A stretch of DNA of 40,154 nucleotides from JBHIET01 sp046760785 (lineage in GTDB: Bacteria; Chloroflexota; Anaerolineae; B4-G1): assembly GCA_046760785.1 (NCBI GenBank), contig JBHIET010000025.1, forward strand, positions 1-40,154. The letters run 5' to 3'. A program made the position numbers and the translations under genes. The notes below the pieces were generated by a model. The model was not told the DNA's origin and ran no database searches. It was given only the letters and a program-made list of their open reading frames with translations. Position 1 is the stretch's first letter; each line of letters begins with the position of its first letter. Positions 1-9,543 of this stretch are shown here, in pieces.

Positions 1-116
1 TTTGTATCATAGCGATTTGTGCTCATTTAAGCCCGAAATCTGCCAGAGTCCAGAATCTGACATTGTCAAAGTAGTAACCAGCCTACGATGTTATAGTTCC
101 TGCACACACTTGTTTA

Positions 117-146
117 AGTATACCACATCCTGCCAAACAGCACCAA
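117..146 (-). promoter_or_regulatory. Possible promoter pointing out of the window
   Basis: On the minus strand a TTGGTG (141-146) is followed after 18 bases by TATACT (117-122). It would drive a gene beyond position 1. The -35 box is poor and no downstream gene is visible, so this is a weak call. Confidence 0.3.
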
Positions 147-184
147 GTTCTGGACAGCACCAAAATTCGTCCAACTTGAAAGAA

Positions 185-212
185 AAAGAGGGCCGCAAGA
201 GCAGCCCTCTTT
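185..212 (-). terminator. Intrinsic terminator after the DUF11 giant gene
   Basis: A 9-bp stem (185-193 with 204-212) around a 10-base loop. On the minus strand the stem runs into a T-rich tract, as expected of a Rho-independent terminator. The sequence nearly repeats that of the hairpin at 9494-9521. It lies about 245 bases past the stop of the giant gene. Confidence 0.7.
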
Positions 213-417
213 GTCCTCACTACCACCTAAAGGCCAGTATTCGTGTTTCTCCTTTGCATCACCTGCGCTATCTCGATCTGTGGCGCGACCCCGCCGAGAA
301 TCCCACCCGCAAGCCCGACCAGCGCTCGGAGTGTTGATCTGTCCAGCGCGGCAACAGGCCATCATGTGCATCGTCGAAGGATGCGGCAGAGTGCTCCCCC
401 CCACTCTTTTTGGATTA

Positions 418-490
418 GCCCTTCGACGTTGCTCAGGACAAGCCCTTCGGCTTCCCTTCAGCTTCGCTCAGGGCAAGCGCTCAGGACGAG
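418..490. repeat. GCTCAGG-type short intergenic repeat
   Basis: Two imperfect copies of a short element, each containing a CTTCG-type run followed by GCTCAGGRCAAGC, lie in tandem, with a third partial GCTCAGGACGAGC. Such short, dispersed GCTCAGGGC elements recur between genes of many environmental bacteria (recalled knowledge). Here the element runs into the 3' end of the giant DUF11 gene and supplies its last seven codons and stop. Confidence 0.5.
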
Positions 491-3400
491 CGGCAGGTAG
501 AGCCGATACGGCAGCGAATCTACCCCGAAGCCGCCCTGCACCGGCCCGTAGGTGTCGGGATCGCCGAAGCCGACCTCCTCGACCAGCCAGTACCAGTAGG
601 TCCGGCCCACCGTCACGTCCCGATCCAGGTAGCTGTAGGCACTGTCGGAGCCGGTGGCGGGGAAGTATCCGATGGTTTGCGCGTCGCTAAGGCTACCGCT
701 CGGAGCGCGATAGACGTGGAAACCGACGATGCCCAGCTCCGCAGCCGTGGCCCATTCCAGCCGCACGGCCGATTCTTCCGCCACGGCCCGGAAGTAGCGC
801 ACCTCCACCGGTGTGGGGATGCCGTCCTCACCCTCACCTCCAATATCCTCCTCCTCGTCGTCATCGTTGGCCGGGTTGTCGTAAGCGTCCACGACGTTGG
901 TGGTGGTGGCGATGTTGGTGGTGGTGACATTGATGTCGTGGGCGACGCGAAAGACGGTGGTGATGCGGAGGGATTCGCCCGGCGGCAGGTTACGGCCAAA
1001 GCCGTGGGGGGCGGGGCCGGTCAGGTCGTTCCAGGTCAAGGAGCCGTCGTCGTTGTCCTGCTCCGGGTACGGCGTGGCGCTGTGGAAGCTTAGGTAGTAG
1101 GGGTCGTACTGATCGAGCAGCGGCAACCGGTCAATCACGCTGGGGCCGACGTTGGTGATGACGATGGTGAAGGTGACATAGTTGGGCTGCACTTCGTCCC
1201 GATCTATGCCGGCGACGATCTTGTTGATCTCCACCTCCGGACCTCTGATGTCTACGTAGACATCGTCGGTGTCGGTGAGAACGTCGCCGGGGGTGGTGGT
1301 GACCGTCACCGTAGCCATGTTCCAGTAGGTGCCGGTGATGCCGGGTGTGGCGGTCACGGCAAAGGTGACGGTGACGCTCTCACCGGGAGGCAGCAGGCCG
1401 ACCTGCGGAACGAGGTCGTTCCACACCAGGAGCGGCTCGGCGATGGTGTCTGGATTGGTCGGCACGCCGCTGCCGCGGACGTAGTAAAAGTCAGCCGGGA
1501 GCGTGTCGGTGAGCGCGATAGTGGTAAAGGTCACCCGGCCGGTGTTGTTGATGCGGATGGTGTAGGTGAAGGGCATGTGGCGCACCGCCGCGCCCGGTGC
1601 GACCGTCTTGACGATCTCCAGGCCGGGCGCTGCGTAGAAGCCAAAGTCGAGCGATAGGTCCTGGGTGATGGCCGAGGTGAGCGTGGTGGTGACGGCGTAG
1701 CCCAAGCCGCCAAACAGCGCGTTGGGGGTCGCGTTGGAGTCGCTGTTGTCGAAGGGTGCGCCACCCAGGTAGAGGGTGTGGGTGTAGGGGTAGAGCGGGC
1801 CGGTCGGCGCAAAGTTGACCTGCGATAGCTGCACCGTGTAGGTCACGTTCAAGGGCAAGTCGTCGAACAGGTAGAGGCCGGAGCCGTTGGTGGTGTCGCT
1901 GCCCAGGTAGGCGCCGCTGGCGGAATCGTACAGGTCCACGATCACGCCGGGGATGGGGGTCTCGCCCGCGTCCTGCACGCCGTCACGGTCCAGGTCCACC
2001 CACACATAGTCGCCGATGCGCCCCAGGATGACGGTGACGGTCACGACGTTGGAGGGTATCGTATCGCTGGGGTTGGCCGTGTAATCGAGCGCGGCGACGT
2101 TGGTGATCTGGGTGCCATTGGTGACTGTGACCAGGTCGCGCACGGTGGCGGTGATGACGACGATCTCTTGCGTGTAGGTGGGGATGGTGGAAAAGTAGGC
2201 GGTGACGACCTGGCCGCTGTAGGAGGCCTTGGGGCTGACGCCGTCAATCTGCAGGCGGGAGTCCACCACGTCGGTGAAGACGACGTTGTTGAGAACAGCT
2301 CCCACGCGCGGGGCGGGCAGGGTCACGGTAAAGATCACCCGAGAGCCGATGGTGACGGTGGGCGGGGTGACCCCTTTGGTCAACCCGGTCGCCAGCGGGG
2401 TGTGGACGGTGGTGGTGGCGTTGACAGGGCCGTAATCCCGGTCGCCGTCCACGTCGCCGGGCAGGCTGGACCAGGTGACCTCGGCCCGGTTGGTCAGGTG
2501 CAAGCCTGCGCCCACGTCGGCGTCCACCGTGGCGACGTACCGGATCAGCAGCACGCCGCCGACGGGGATGCTGAAGGCGGAGGTAAAGGTCACGGTGAGG
2601 ACGCCCGCGCTGTAGCCGTAGGCATAGTCGCCGGGTGGAACCGGCGCGCCGTCCAGCGTGACGACGACGAGTGCCGGCGTGCCGTCTTGCATCCCAACGG
2701 GGAGCGTGTCGGTGAAGGCGACGTCGTAGGCGGCGCTGACGGTAGCGCCGGAGCCATTGGTGATGCGCACGGTGTAGGTGACGCTCTCGTTGGTGCTCAC
2801 CGTGTTGCTCGTCGGCGGGTCGCTGGCCTTGATGATGCTCAGGGCCGGCTCGGTGACGGTGAAGACGGGTCGGTTGCTCACGGTGAGGCCGGCGGTGTGG
2901 GAGAGAGTGGTCACGTTGGTGATCGCGTCGCCCGCGACGGCCCCCAGTGGGTCGGAGAGCACGGTGGTGACGGTGATCGCGCGCTGCTCCCCGTGAGGTA
3001 TGGAGGGGTAGGTGACGGTGAAGGTGTTGCCCGCCGTCGTCACGCTCCCACCAGGCCCGTCCACGCCTCGGAGGAGCAACCGCCCGTCCACCTCGTCGCT
3101 GACGACGACGCTGTAGAGCGTGGCGGTGATAGGTGGCTCCGGCAGCCTGATGATGTAGGTGACCAGGTCGCCCAGGGTGGCCGTGGGCGGGGTCACCGCC
3201 TTGACGATGCCGCCGTCCACAGTGCGCACGGCGGCCGAGTGAGAGCCGCCGCTGTAATCTCGCTCGATGTTGATGCCGTACCGATTGCCCTCCACATCGC
3301 CGTCATCCTCCCAGTTGTCGTAGGCCAGCGAAGCCCGATTGGGCAGGACGGTGTTGGCGGTGATGAGGTCGGAGACGGCCAGGACGACGGTGAGGGTGAG

Positions 3401-6400
3401 CGCGGTGTGGTTTCTCGGGTCGAAGGGCGAGGTGGCGGTCAATTGGTCAACGTTCCAGACCAGGGCGCCCGTGTCGCCGGGGGAGGGCGCGGCGGTCACC
3501 GACGAGGCCGGATCGTCGCTCTCCAGCGTGTAGGTGACCAGGCTCATCCCGGCCGGGATGACGTCGGTGACGACTAGGTCGTAGCCGGGCAGCCGGGCCT
3601 GGTTGGAGATGGTGAGGGTGTAGGTGACCAGGTCGCCCGCGCCGACGGTGCAGGCCTCTTCCTCCAGGCGATCCACGCTGATGTCGTCAAAGTAGGTGCC
3701 CGCGTTATAGTTGTTGTACAGGGCGACGTTGCCGCTGAGCAGCGGGGCAGAGTCCACCACGTCAAAGAGCAGTGCGCCGTCCACGTAGACGCGGATCCAG
3801 GCTCCCTCCACCCGCACCTCGACGTGGTACCAGCGGCCCCGCCGGTAGGGCGTGGCGTCTGATGCCAGAGTCGTGGGCGCGCCGCCGTTAAAGCGCTCCA
3901 GCCGCCGGCCCGTCCCACCATAATCCTCTCCCCAGGCGAAGCGGTAATAGGTGTCGTCGGATTGGTGGCGGAAGATGACGCCAAAGAGGTCGTTGTCGGT
4001 GGAGCGCATCATCAAGTCGAGGCTGTAATCGCGCCAGCCTGTGTCGCCGGTGTAGGCAAAGACGCCGACGTAGCCCGGCCCCCCGCTGCCGGTGTTGGCG
4101 GTCTGCCGGTAGACGCCGTTAGATACGCTCCACGTCCCGCCCGTAGTGGTCCACCCGGCTGCGTTGTCGTCGTTAAAGTTGTCGAGGAAGCGCAAGGCTC
4201 TACAGCCGTGGGGTGTGATATAGTCCTTGTAGAGATGGAGCAGTGGCTCCAGGATGTCCACGTCCGCCGTGTCGGTGTAGGCGTAGGGTTGCCCGTCGTC
4301 GGTATAGGTCATGCGCAGCGTGTTGGTGCGACGCACGCCGTCCAGGTTGGTCGGGATGTCCCGGATCATAGCGGTGATGACGCCACTCAACCGCACCGTG
4401 CCGGAGAGATCGCCCAGCCGCCAGACGATGTCGCCGCTGGCGAGCCAGCCGGGGGTGACGGTGGGGGTGGCGGAGATGATGTTCCCGGAACCACCCTGGC
4501 TGCCATCGCTGTCGTAGGTGGCGCTCAGCCACGAGGAAACGTAGCCCAATCCCGCGGGCAGGGTGTCGGTCAGCGTCAGGTTCTCGTAGACGGCATCCGG
4601 GCCGGATAGGAACGAGGCAAAGGTGAAGGTGACCACGCTGCCGATGGTGCCGGTCTGCGTGTCAGGCTCTTTGGCAAAGTCGGTGAGCAAGGTGACGTGG
4701 GCGTCGTCGGTGGCGGTGGCATAATTGCAGCCGCCGCCGCAGGTGCCGGTGGCGGTGACCACGTTGAAGTGCGCGCCGGTGGCGGCGACGGTCGCAGTGA
4801 CCTGCGTGCTCCACGTGCCGCCGCCGGAAGCCAGCGTGCCGACGGGCCAGGTGATGACCCGGCTATCGTCGAAGCCGGACCCCACCTCGTCGGTGACGAG
4901 GACGTTGGGCGCTTCGCCGGAGCCGGTGTTGCGCACGGTGATCGTCCAGGTGACCACGTCTCCCGCGTCGGCGGTCTGCTCGGCGGGCGTCTTTTCCACC
5001 GTGAGTTGGGGGGACTGGCGGGTGATGTTGCCCGACTGGCTGCCGGAGAGAGGGTTGCCGCACGAGTCCTCGTAGGTCATCTCCACATTGTGCGAGCCTG
5101 ACCAGCTATCGCAGGCGCCGCTGCCGCCGTTCTGCACCCGAAAGTCCACCGTCACCTGCCCCGGCCCGGCGGCGGTAAAGACCCAGGTGGGGTTCGATAC
5201 CCCCGGAGTGGGATACACCACGCCGGTGTAGGGGCCGCTGATGCTCACCGTCTCCGAGTACACCAGCCCCGCAGGCAGTGTGTCGGTGATGCGGACGTTG
5301 TAGGCCGGCAGCCCGGCGATGTTAAAGACGTACCGCAGGGTCCCTTCACACAGGTTGATCGCGCGCGCGGGCACGTTGAGGTTTGCCAGTTCCGGCTGCG
5401 TGCGCAGGCGGGCCGCGTCCATCGTCTCGCGGCGGCAGGCGGGGTCCGGGCAGCCCCAGGTGGCGGTGACGACGTTCGTCGTCTCGGTGCCGGTGCATCC
5501 GCCCGCGTTCACCACGCCGGTGACGGTAAAGACCTGAGCGGTGTGAGCGGCGAGCGTGCCCACGTCCCACACCACTTGCCTCCCGCTCTGGGAGGTGGGC
5601 AGGGGATCGGCAGTGACGTAGGTGGTGTTGGCGGGCAGGGTGTCGGTGACGACGGTGAGCGGGGCGCCGGAGCCGCCGCTGTTATCCACCGTGATGCGCC
5701 ACTGGACGACGTCGCCTGGCTCGGCGTAGGTGGGGTCGCCCCAGGCGGAAGCGGCGGTGAGGTTGTGGCCCTCCTTGCTGGCGGTCACCTGGGGCGGTTC
5801 GGCTCCCATCGCAAAGTGGCTGGCCGAGCTGGATTGTGGGTCGCCGCACACGTCCTCGTAGCTGGCCTGGATGGTGATGTTGCCGCCGTCGAAATCACAA
5901 TCGGCGCGCACGTCGAAGCGCACCCAGACGGTCTCGTGAGGGTAGAGGCGGGCCAGGTTGGTGATCTGGCTGGAGCCCCACGCCAGAGGGCCGTAGGGCG
6001 CGCCGGCCGGTTCTCCGCCGGAAACCCAGCCGGTGACGGGCGGTGTGCTGCTGGTGCCGACGGCGTACTCGGTGCTGCCGGGGACGTAGAGCATCCCCGG
6101 AGGCAGGTTCTCGGTGATGGTGGTCGAGTAGACGCTCATCAGCCCGGCGTTGCGCACGGTGGCGGTGATGGTGCGGGTAAGACAGGTGTGCAACGGGGAT
6201 AGGGCATTGTTGGTATTGATGAGCACGGTCGTGGGCAGGATGACGTAGGAACTCTCTGGCCCCTCGTGCAGGCAGGTCTGCCCCTGGCAGGATTGCCAGC
6301 CGCTGAACTCGTTGGTCAGGCCGTCACAATCCACGATCTCTGCCACGAGTTTGATGGTGACCTGGGTACCGGAGGGGACGTCTTCCAGCGTCCACGTGAC

Positions 6401-9202
6401 CCAGCGCCCTCCGGTGACCTCGGGCACCACGCCGGCCACCGAGCCTCGGGTCGTGGTGATGGTCGAGGTATAGTATCGCAGGCCGGAGCCTAACGTGTCG
6501 GTGAGGACGATGTCGTGGGCCGTCGCGGGGCCGGAATTGATCAGCGTCAGCGTCCAGGTCACGATGTCGCCGTCGGCGTAATAGAGTTCCGGGTACTTGG
6601 CGACGATGAGGGATGGATGGAGCGGGGGAGGATTGGCCCCGGCGCTGACGTGGCATTCCTCGAAATATTCGTCGTCGTCCTCGCAGTTGCCCTCGTACCA
6701 CGCCCCGGCCACCGCGCCACCGGTGGCATCACAGTGGCGCTGGACGCGCAGGTAGACGGTGCCGGTCGTCGCTGTGGCAAAGTCGTCGCTGTAGAACCAG
6801 GTGTAGCTGAGCGCGTCGGTGTGGGTAAAGTAGGGCGTCGCGCCGCCAAAGCCCAGCAGTTCCACCACGGCATAGTCCACGGTGTCAAAGCGCAGCGCCA
6901 CGTCGTTGGCGGGTGCGTCGCCCACGCGGGTGAGGGTCAGCGTGATGGGATACTCGGCGCAAGGCTCGACGTTGGTCGGAATGCCGTCTATGCCCAGCGT
7001 CATCTGGGGGGCGTCGGCGGTGACAAAGACGCCCTCCTCCAGGATACCGTCGTCCCCGCAGACTCCGTTGCCGGTCACGCCCAGGTCGAGATAGGACCAG
7101 TCGTAGAAGGTAAGATCGTCGCAGCCGGCCGGCGCGGTGATGGCGGTGTTAAAGTTGATGACCATAGTCGTGCCGGGCACGGTGATGGCGCAAGTGGGGG
7201 AGATGTTGGTCAGCACCAGCAGCCCGTTCGAGACGGTCTGTGAAAAGACGGCCGTGCAGCTCTGGACGCCATCCTGGAGCGAGATGCCGGCGCTGCCGGG
7301 AACATAGGTCTGGTAGTCCAGCGTGTCGGTAAAGATCATGCCATCCCAGGTGGGAGTGTTGTTGAACGAGGAGGCAAAGACGTAGGTGCTGGTGTAGGTG
7401 AAGCCGGTGCAGGTCTCGGCCGCTGCCGGGGCCACTTGCTTATCGTGGGAGCTCAAAAAGTCCTCGCACTGGATGTAGGTGGAGGCGGTGTCGCTGTCGG
7501 CAAGCTCGCAGTCCCAGCAGTCGGTGGCGCGTACCTCGACGGTGTTTTGGGCCTGGGTGCCGCAGTAGGCGCAGTTGCCCATCGTGTCGGTGACGGGGGA
7601 GCGGAGGACTGGGTTCAGGTTGGTGGTGGCCGTGCCGGGCACGGTCCAAGTGATGTAGAGCTGCCCGGTGATGGTAAAGACGTTGCCTCCGTCGGGGTCC
7701 ATCACCGTCCAGCCCGGCGGGAGCGTGTCGGTGACGACGAGGGGGCTGTTCAGGTTGGCAGCCTCCACCTCAATAGTGGGGGAGACGATCTCGCCCAGGT
7801 AGATTTCGCCCGGCATATCCTTGCTGATGCTGAGGGAGGGAACGGCTCCGCCCAGGCTCCAGCTTTCCTGCTTTGCGGGCAGTACGTAGGGGTTGCCGCA
7901 GTCGTCGTCGAAATGCAGCTCGAACTCAAAGTTGCCGCCCTGGGTCTCCAGCCCGCAGGGGTCGTCAACGGTGAGTTCGCAGATCAGGTCATAGTCGCTT
8001 GTGCCGGTGATATCTGGCAACGTGAAGCCGATGCCGGGTGTGTAGACTGCTCCGGGTGAAAGGGCGGTGACGGAGAAGGGGCCCATGTTTGTGTCCAACA
8101 CTACGTCGTGGGCGGTGCCCGCCCCGCTGTTGACGACGGGGATGGTGAAAACCCCGCTGCCCGTGCAGTAATCCACCTCAAAGGTGGGGAGGGTGTAGTC
8201 GAGGTAGGGGGCGCTCAGTTGCAGGTCTATGCTGGCCTGGGCCGTGTGGCTCTGGCAGACCTGACCGGGGCAGCCCCAGGTGGCCTCGACGTCGTTATCC
8301 AATCCTGTGCAACTGTCCACGCGGGCGGAGACGATAAAGCTCTGCACCTCGCCCACCGCGAGGGAGGAGTAGGAGGCGGAGAGATCGCCGGCCACAAAGG
8401 TCAGCCCCGTGCCCAGCGTGTCGGTCACCACGACGTTGTCCACGCGCCCGTAACCGGTGTTCTCCACGAGTACCGTCCAGGTGACCACGTCGCCCACGGC
8501 GGCGGGGATGACGGACGGCTGCTTGCGCAGGGTGATCGCGCCGGGGAGGAGGGTGAACTCGGTGCGCCGGACGACGGGGGCGGCCCCACTCTGGGTCAAC
8601 GTGACCGTGTTCTGCCCGGAGACGGCGTCACAGCTTGTGTTGAAGACAGCCGTGCGGGTGATGGTCTCGTTGGGGCCGACGGTGCCCACGTCAAAGACCC
8701 GCAGGGCCGGCGTGAACCCGGTGGGCATCGTGCTGGTGATGATGACGTTGGTAGTGGTGACGGGGTCGTTGGTGGCGACGATGGTGAAGGTGACCACGTC
8801 GCAGTTATTGATCTCGTCGGGGCCGGAGATGGTGACGTCGTCGGAGTGGATGGTGTGGTGTGAACTGGATGCTGGATGCTGGTCGCCGGAAGCCGGTTGG
8901 CTGGTCAGCGGGCCGGTTGACTGACCGGAAGGAGAAAACCAGACAGGAAGGAGGCTTGATTTTTGAGGCTCGATGCTCGATGCTGGTTGTCGGTTGCCGG
9001 TGGCAAACCAGCGGGGGAGGATTGTTTCTACTTGATTCTTTACCGGGGAAACGCCGACGTACCAGGAAGGAAGTACGCCAACTGAAGCAAGGTCACGTGC
9101 AGGTGGTGGCGCAGCAGCAGCCGGCAATGGCGCCAGGCTCGCTCCAAACAGGTTGACGAGCATAGCAAGCGTAGTTGCCATAGCCAAATTGCTTTTTCGC
9201 AT
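458..9202 (-). CDS. Giant secreted DUF11-repeat surface protein
   Basis: Encodes 2914 residues, probably exported and surface-associated. A signal peptide (about 1-31: basic start, hydrophobic core, Ala-rich end) is followed by some twenty DUF11-type beta-sandwich modules, recognisable by repeats of 'VTDTLP.G', 'VTWT..V.N.G' and 'G.V..FT'. About residues 1670-1850 are a jelly-roll, LamG/DUF1080-like module (starts FLDNFNDDNAAGW, ends near YFDDISVDRL). About 2393-2526 are an SdrD-B-like module (IGDYVWVDLDRDGVQD). About 2790-2890 resemble an Fn3/T9SS-associated fold (ELGIVGFHVYR). The C-terminus has the tag RLYLPLVL (2900-2907) followed by seven residues encoded by a repeat. The first two thirds are cysteine-rich. 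The start is supported by GGAG seven bases upstream. The role is unknown; adhesion or outer-layer structure is inferred from the domains. Confidence 0.9.
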   Translation of the reverse strand: MRKSNLAMATTLAMLVNLFGASLAPLPAAAAPPPARDLASVGVLPSWYVGVSPVKNQVETILPRWFATGNRQPASSIEPQKSSLLPVWFSPSGQSTGPLTSQPASGDQHPASSSHHTIHSDDVTISGPDEINNCDVVTFTIVATNDPVTTTNVIITSTMPTGFTPALRVFDVGTVGPNETITRTAVFNTSCDAVSGQNTVTLTQSGAAPVVRRTEFTLLPGAITLRKQPSVIPAAVGDVVTWTVLVENTGYGRVDNVVVTDTLGTGLTFVAGDLSASYSSLAVGEVQSFIVSARVDSCTGLDNDVEATWGCPGQVCQSHTAQASIDLQLSAPYLDYTLPTFEVDYCTGSGVFTIPVVNSGAGTAHDVVLDTNMGPFSVTALSPGAVYTPGIGFTLPDITGTSDYDLICELTVDDPCGLETQGGNFEFELHFDDDCGNPYVLPAKQESWSLGGAVPSLSISKDMPGEIYLGEIVSPTIEVEAANLNSPLVVTDTLPPGWTVMDPDGGNVFTITGQLYITWTVPGTATTNLNPVLRSPVTDTMGNCAYCGTQAQNTVEVRATDCWDCELADSDTASTYIQCEDFLSSHDKQVAPAAAETCTGFTYTSTYVFASSFNNTPTWDGMIFTDTLDYQTYVPGSAGISLQDGVQSCTAVFSQTVSNGLLVLTNISPTCAITVPGTTMVINFNTAITAPAGCDDLTFYDWSYLDLGVTGNGVCGDDGILEEGVFVTADAPQMTLGIDGIPTNVEPCAEYPITLTLTRVGDAPANDVALRFDTVDYAVVELLGFGGATPYFTHTDALSYTWFYSDDFATATTGTVYLRVQRHCDATGGAVAGAWYEGNCEDDDEYFEECHVSAGANPPPLHPSLIVAKYPELYYADGDIVTWTLTLINSGPATAHDIVLTDTLGSGLRYYTSTITTTRGSVAGVVPEVTGGRWVTWTLEDVPSGTQVTIKLVAEIVDCDGLTNEFSGWQSCQGQTCLHEGPESSYVILPTTVLINTNNALSPLHTCLTRTITATVRNAGLMSVYSTTITENLPPGMLYVPGSTEYAVGTSSTPPVTGWVSGGEPAGAPYGPLAWGSSQITNLARLYPHETVWVRFDVRADCDFDGGNITIQASYEDVCGDPQSSSASHFAMGAEPPQVTASKEGHNLTAASAWGDPTYAEPGDVVQWRITVDNSGGSGAPLTVVTDTLPANTTYVTADPLPTSQSGRQVVWDVGTLAAHTAQVFTVTGVVNAGGCTGTETTNVVTATWGCPDPACRRETMDAARLRTQPELANLNVPARAINLCEGTLRYVFNIAGLPAYNVRITDTLPAGLVYSETVSISGPYTGVVYPTPGVSNPTWVFTAAGPGQVTVDFRVQNGGSGACDSWSGSHNVEMTYEDSCGNPLSGSQSGNITRQSPQLTVEKTPAEQTADAGDVVTWTITVRNTGSGEAPNVLVTDEVGSGFDDSRVITWPVGTLASGGGTWSTQVTATVAATGAHFNVVTATGTCGGGCNYATATDDAHVTLLTDFAKEPDTQTGTIGSVVTFTFASFLSGPDAVYENLTLTDTLPAGLGYVSSWLSATYDSDGSQGGSGNIISATPTVTPGWLASGDIVWRLGDLSGTVRLSGVITAMIRDIPTNLDGVRRTNTLRMTYTDDGQPYAYTDTADVDILEPLLHLYKDYITPHGCRALRFLDNFNDDNAAGWTTTGGTWSVSNGVYRQTANTGSGGPGYVGVFAYTGDTGWRDYSLDLMMRSTDNDLFGVIFRHQSDDTYYRFAWGEDYGGTGRRLERFNGGAPTTLASDATPYRRGRWYHVEVRVEGAWIRVYVDGALLFDVVDSAPLLSGNVALYNNYNAGTYFDDISVDRLEEEACTVGAGDLVTYTLTISNQARLPGYDLVVTDVIPAGMSLVTYTLESDDPASSVTAAPSPGDTGALVWNVDQLTATSPFDPRNHTALTLTVVLAVSDLITANTVLPNRASLAYDNWEDDGDVEGNRYGINIERDYSGGSHSAAVRTVDGGIVKAVTPPTATLGDLVTYIIRLPEPPITATLYSVVVSDEVDGRLLLRGVDGPGGSVTTAGNTFTVTYPSIPHGEQRAITVTTVLSDPLGAVAGDAITNVTTLSHTAGLTVSNRPVFTVTEPALSIIKASDPPTSNTVSTNESVTYTVRITNGSGATVSAAYDVAFTDTLPVGMQDGTPALVVVTLDGAPVPPGDYAYGYSAGVLTVTFTSAFSIPVGGVLLIRYVATVDADVGAGLHLTNRAEVTWSSLPGDVDGDRDYGPVNATTTVHTPLATGLTKGVTPPTVTIGSRVIFTVTLPAPRVGAVLNNVVFTDVVDSRLQIDGVSPKASYSGQVVTAYFSTIPTYTQEIVVITATVRDLVTVTNGTQITNVAALDYTANPSDTIPSNVVTVTVILGRIGDYVWVDLDRDGVQDAGETPIPGVIVDLYDSASGAYLGSDTTNGSGLYLFDDLPLNVTYTVQLSQVNFAPTGPLYPYTHTLYLGGAPFDNSDSNATPNALFGGLGYAVTTTLTSAITQDLSLDFGFYAAPGLEIVKTVAPGAAVRHMPFTYTIRINNTGRVTFTTIALTDTLPADFYYVRGSGVPTNPDTIAEPLLVWNDLVPQVGLLPPGESVTVTFAVTATPGITGTYWNMATVTVTTTPGDVLTDTDDVYVDIRGPEVEINKIVAGIDRDEVQPNYVTFTIVITNVGPSVIDRLPLLDQYDPYYLSFHSATPYPEQDNDDGSLTWNDLTGPAPHGFGRNLPPGESLRITTVFRVAHDINVTTTNIATTTNVVDAYDNPANDDDEEEDIGGEGEDGIPTPVEVRYFRAVAEESAVRLEWATAAELGIVGFHVYRAPSGSLSDAQTIGYFPATGSDSAYSYLDRDVTVGRTYWYWLVEEVGFGDPDTYGPVQGGFGVDSLPYRLYLPLVLSACPERS

Positions 9203-9543
9203 TCAAAATCTCCATATCCGCCCCTCCATTGTGGTATCGTTCTATGATGCAACAGCCCCTCTGCTATTTCAATAGCACTACCATACCAATTGCGTCTCTC
9301 TTGCAGTCTCACTACCCGGTGCCCAGGTGGTCTGGAGCAGTATACCCAAAACGAAGTGGCCCCGCGTCTTTACTTTCCCCCTCGGTAGACCTGCGCGGCC
9401 GCTGTGTACCAGCCATTATTATACTATATGCAGGTTTGATTCCAGTTTGAGAAATGCTAGAGGGGTTACTGTCGGCAGAGTCAGTGGGATTGAGAAAAGA
9501 GGGCCGCAAGGGCGGCCCTCTTTGTCATCAACGCTCCCTGAGC
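9203..9543 (-). promoter_or_regulatory. Long leader of the DUF11 giant gene
   Basis: This 341-base gap has no gene. On the minus strand a TATAAT-like -10 (9418-9423) lies about 215 bases upstream of the ATG, but no good -35 precedes it. The transcribed leader would be G-rich and able to fold, including a perfect TGCTATT/AATAGCA hairpin near 9270. Some stretches recall a cyclic-di-GMP riboswitch, but the diagnostic core (GACGCAAAGCC) is not intact, so no riboswitch is called. Confidence 0.35.
9494..9521 (-). terminator. Intrinsic terminator after the baeRF gene
   Basis: A perfect 12-bp stem (9494-9505 with 9510-9521) closes a four-base loop, with TTTT on the minus strand. It starts 22 bases after the stop codon of the baeRF gene, a classic position. 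The A-run on the other side could make it bidirectional. Confidence 0.8.

Larger units (their letters stand above)
1..457. other. Non-coding stretch left of the giant repeat gene
   Basis: No convincing gene starts or ends here. The stretch holds a terminator hairpin at 185-212, a weak promoter-like pair on the minus strand at 117-146, and the outer part of a GCTCAGG-type repeat at 418-490. On the minus strand a frame free of stops from 361 down to a TAG at 227-229 reads like the tail of a small protein (Ala/Gly-rich, then a basic end) and stops 15 bases before the terminator. It has no start codon and may be the remnant of a lost gene that once used the terminator now serving the giant gene. 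Confidence 0.5.

Noticed and set aside
2168..3577. A 469-codon open frame on the plus strand opposite the DUF11 gene (and several others opposite it, such as 8108-8863).
   Set aside because: High GC content and regular codon use of the repeat gene leave the opposite strand open. The translations are low-complexity Gly/Val/Asp-rich with no family resemblance.
9203..9420. Cyclic-di-GMP-I riboswitch in the leader of the giant gene.
   Set aside because: Short stretches recall the class, but the conserved GACGCAAAGCC core and the P1b hairpin are not intact, so it is left as an unassigned leader.
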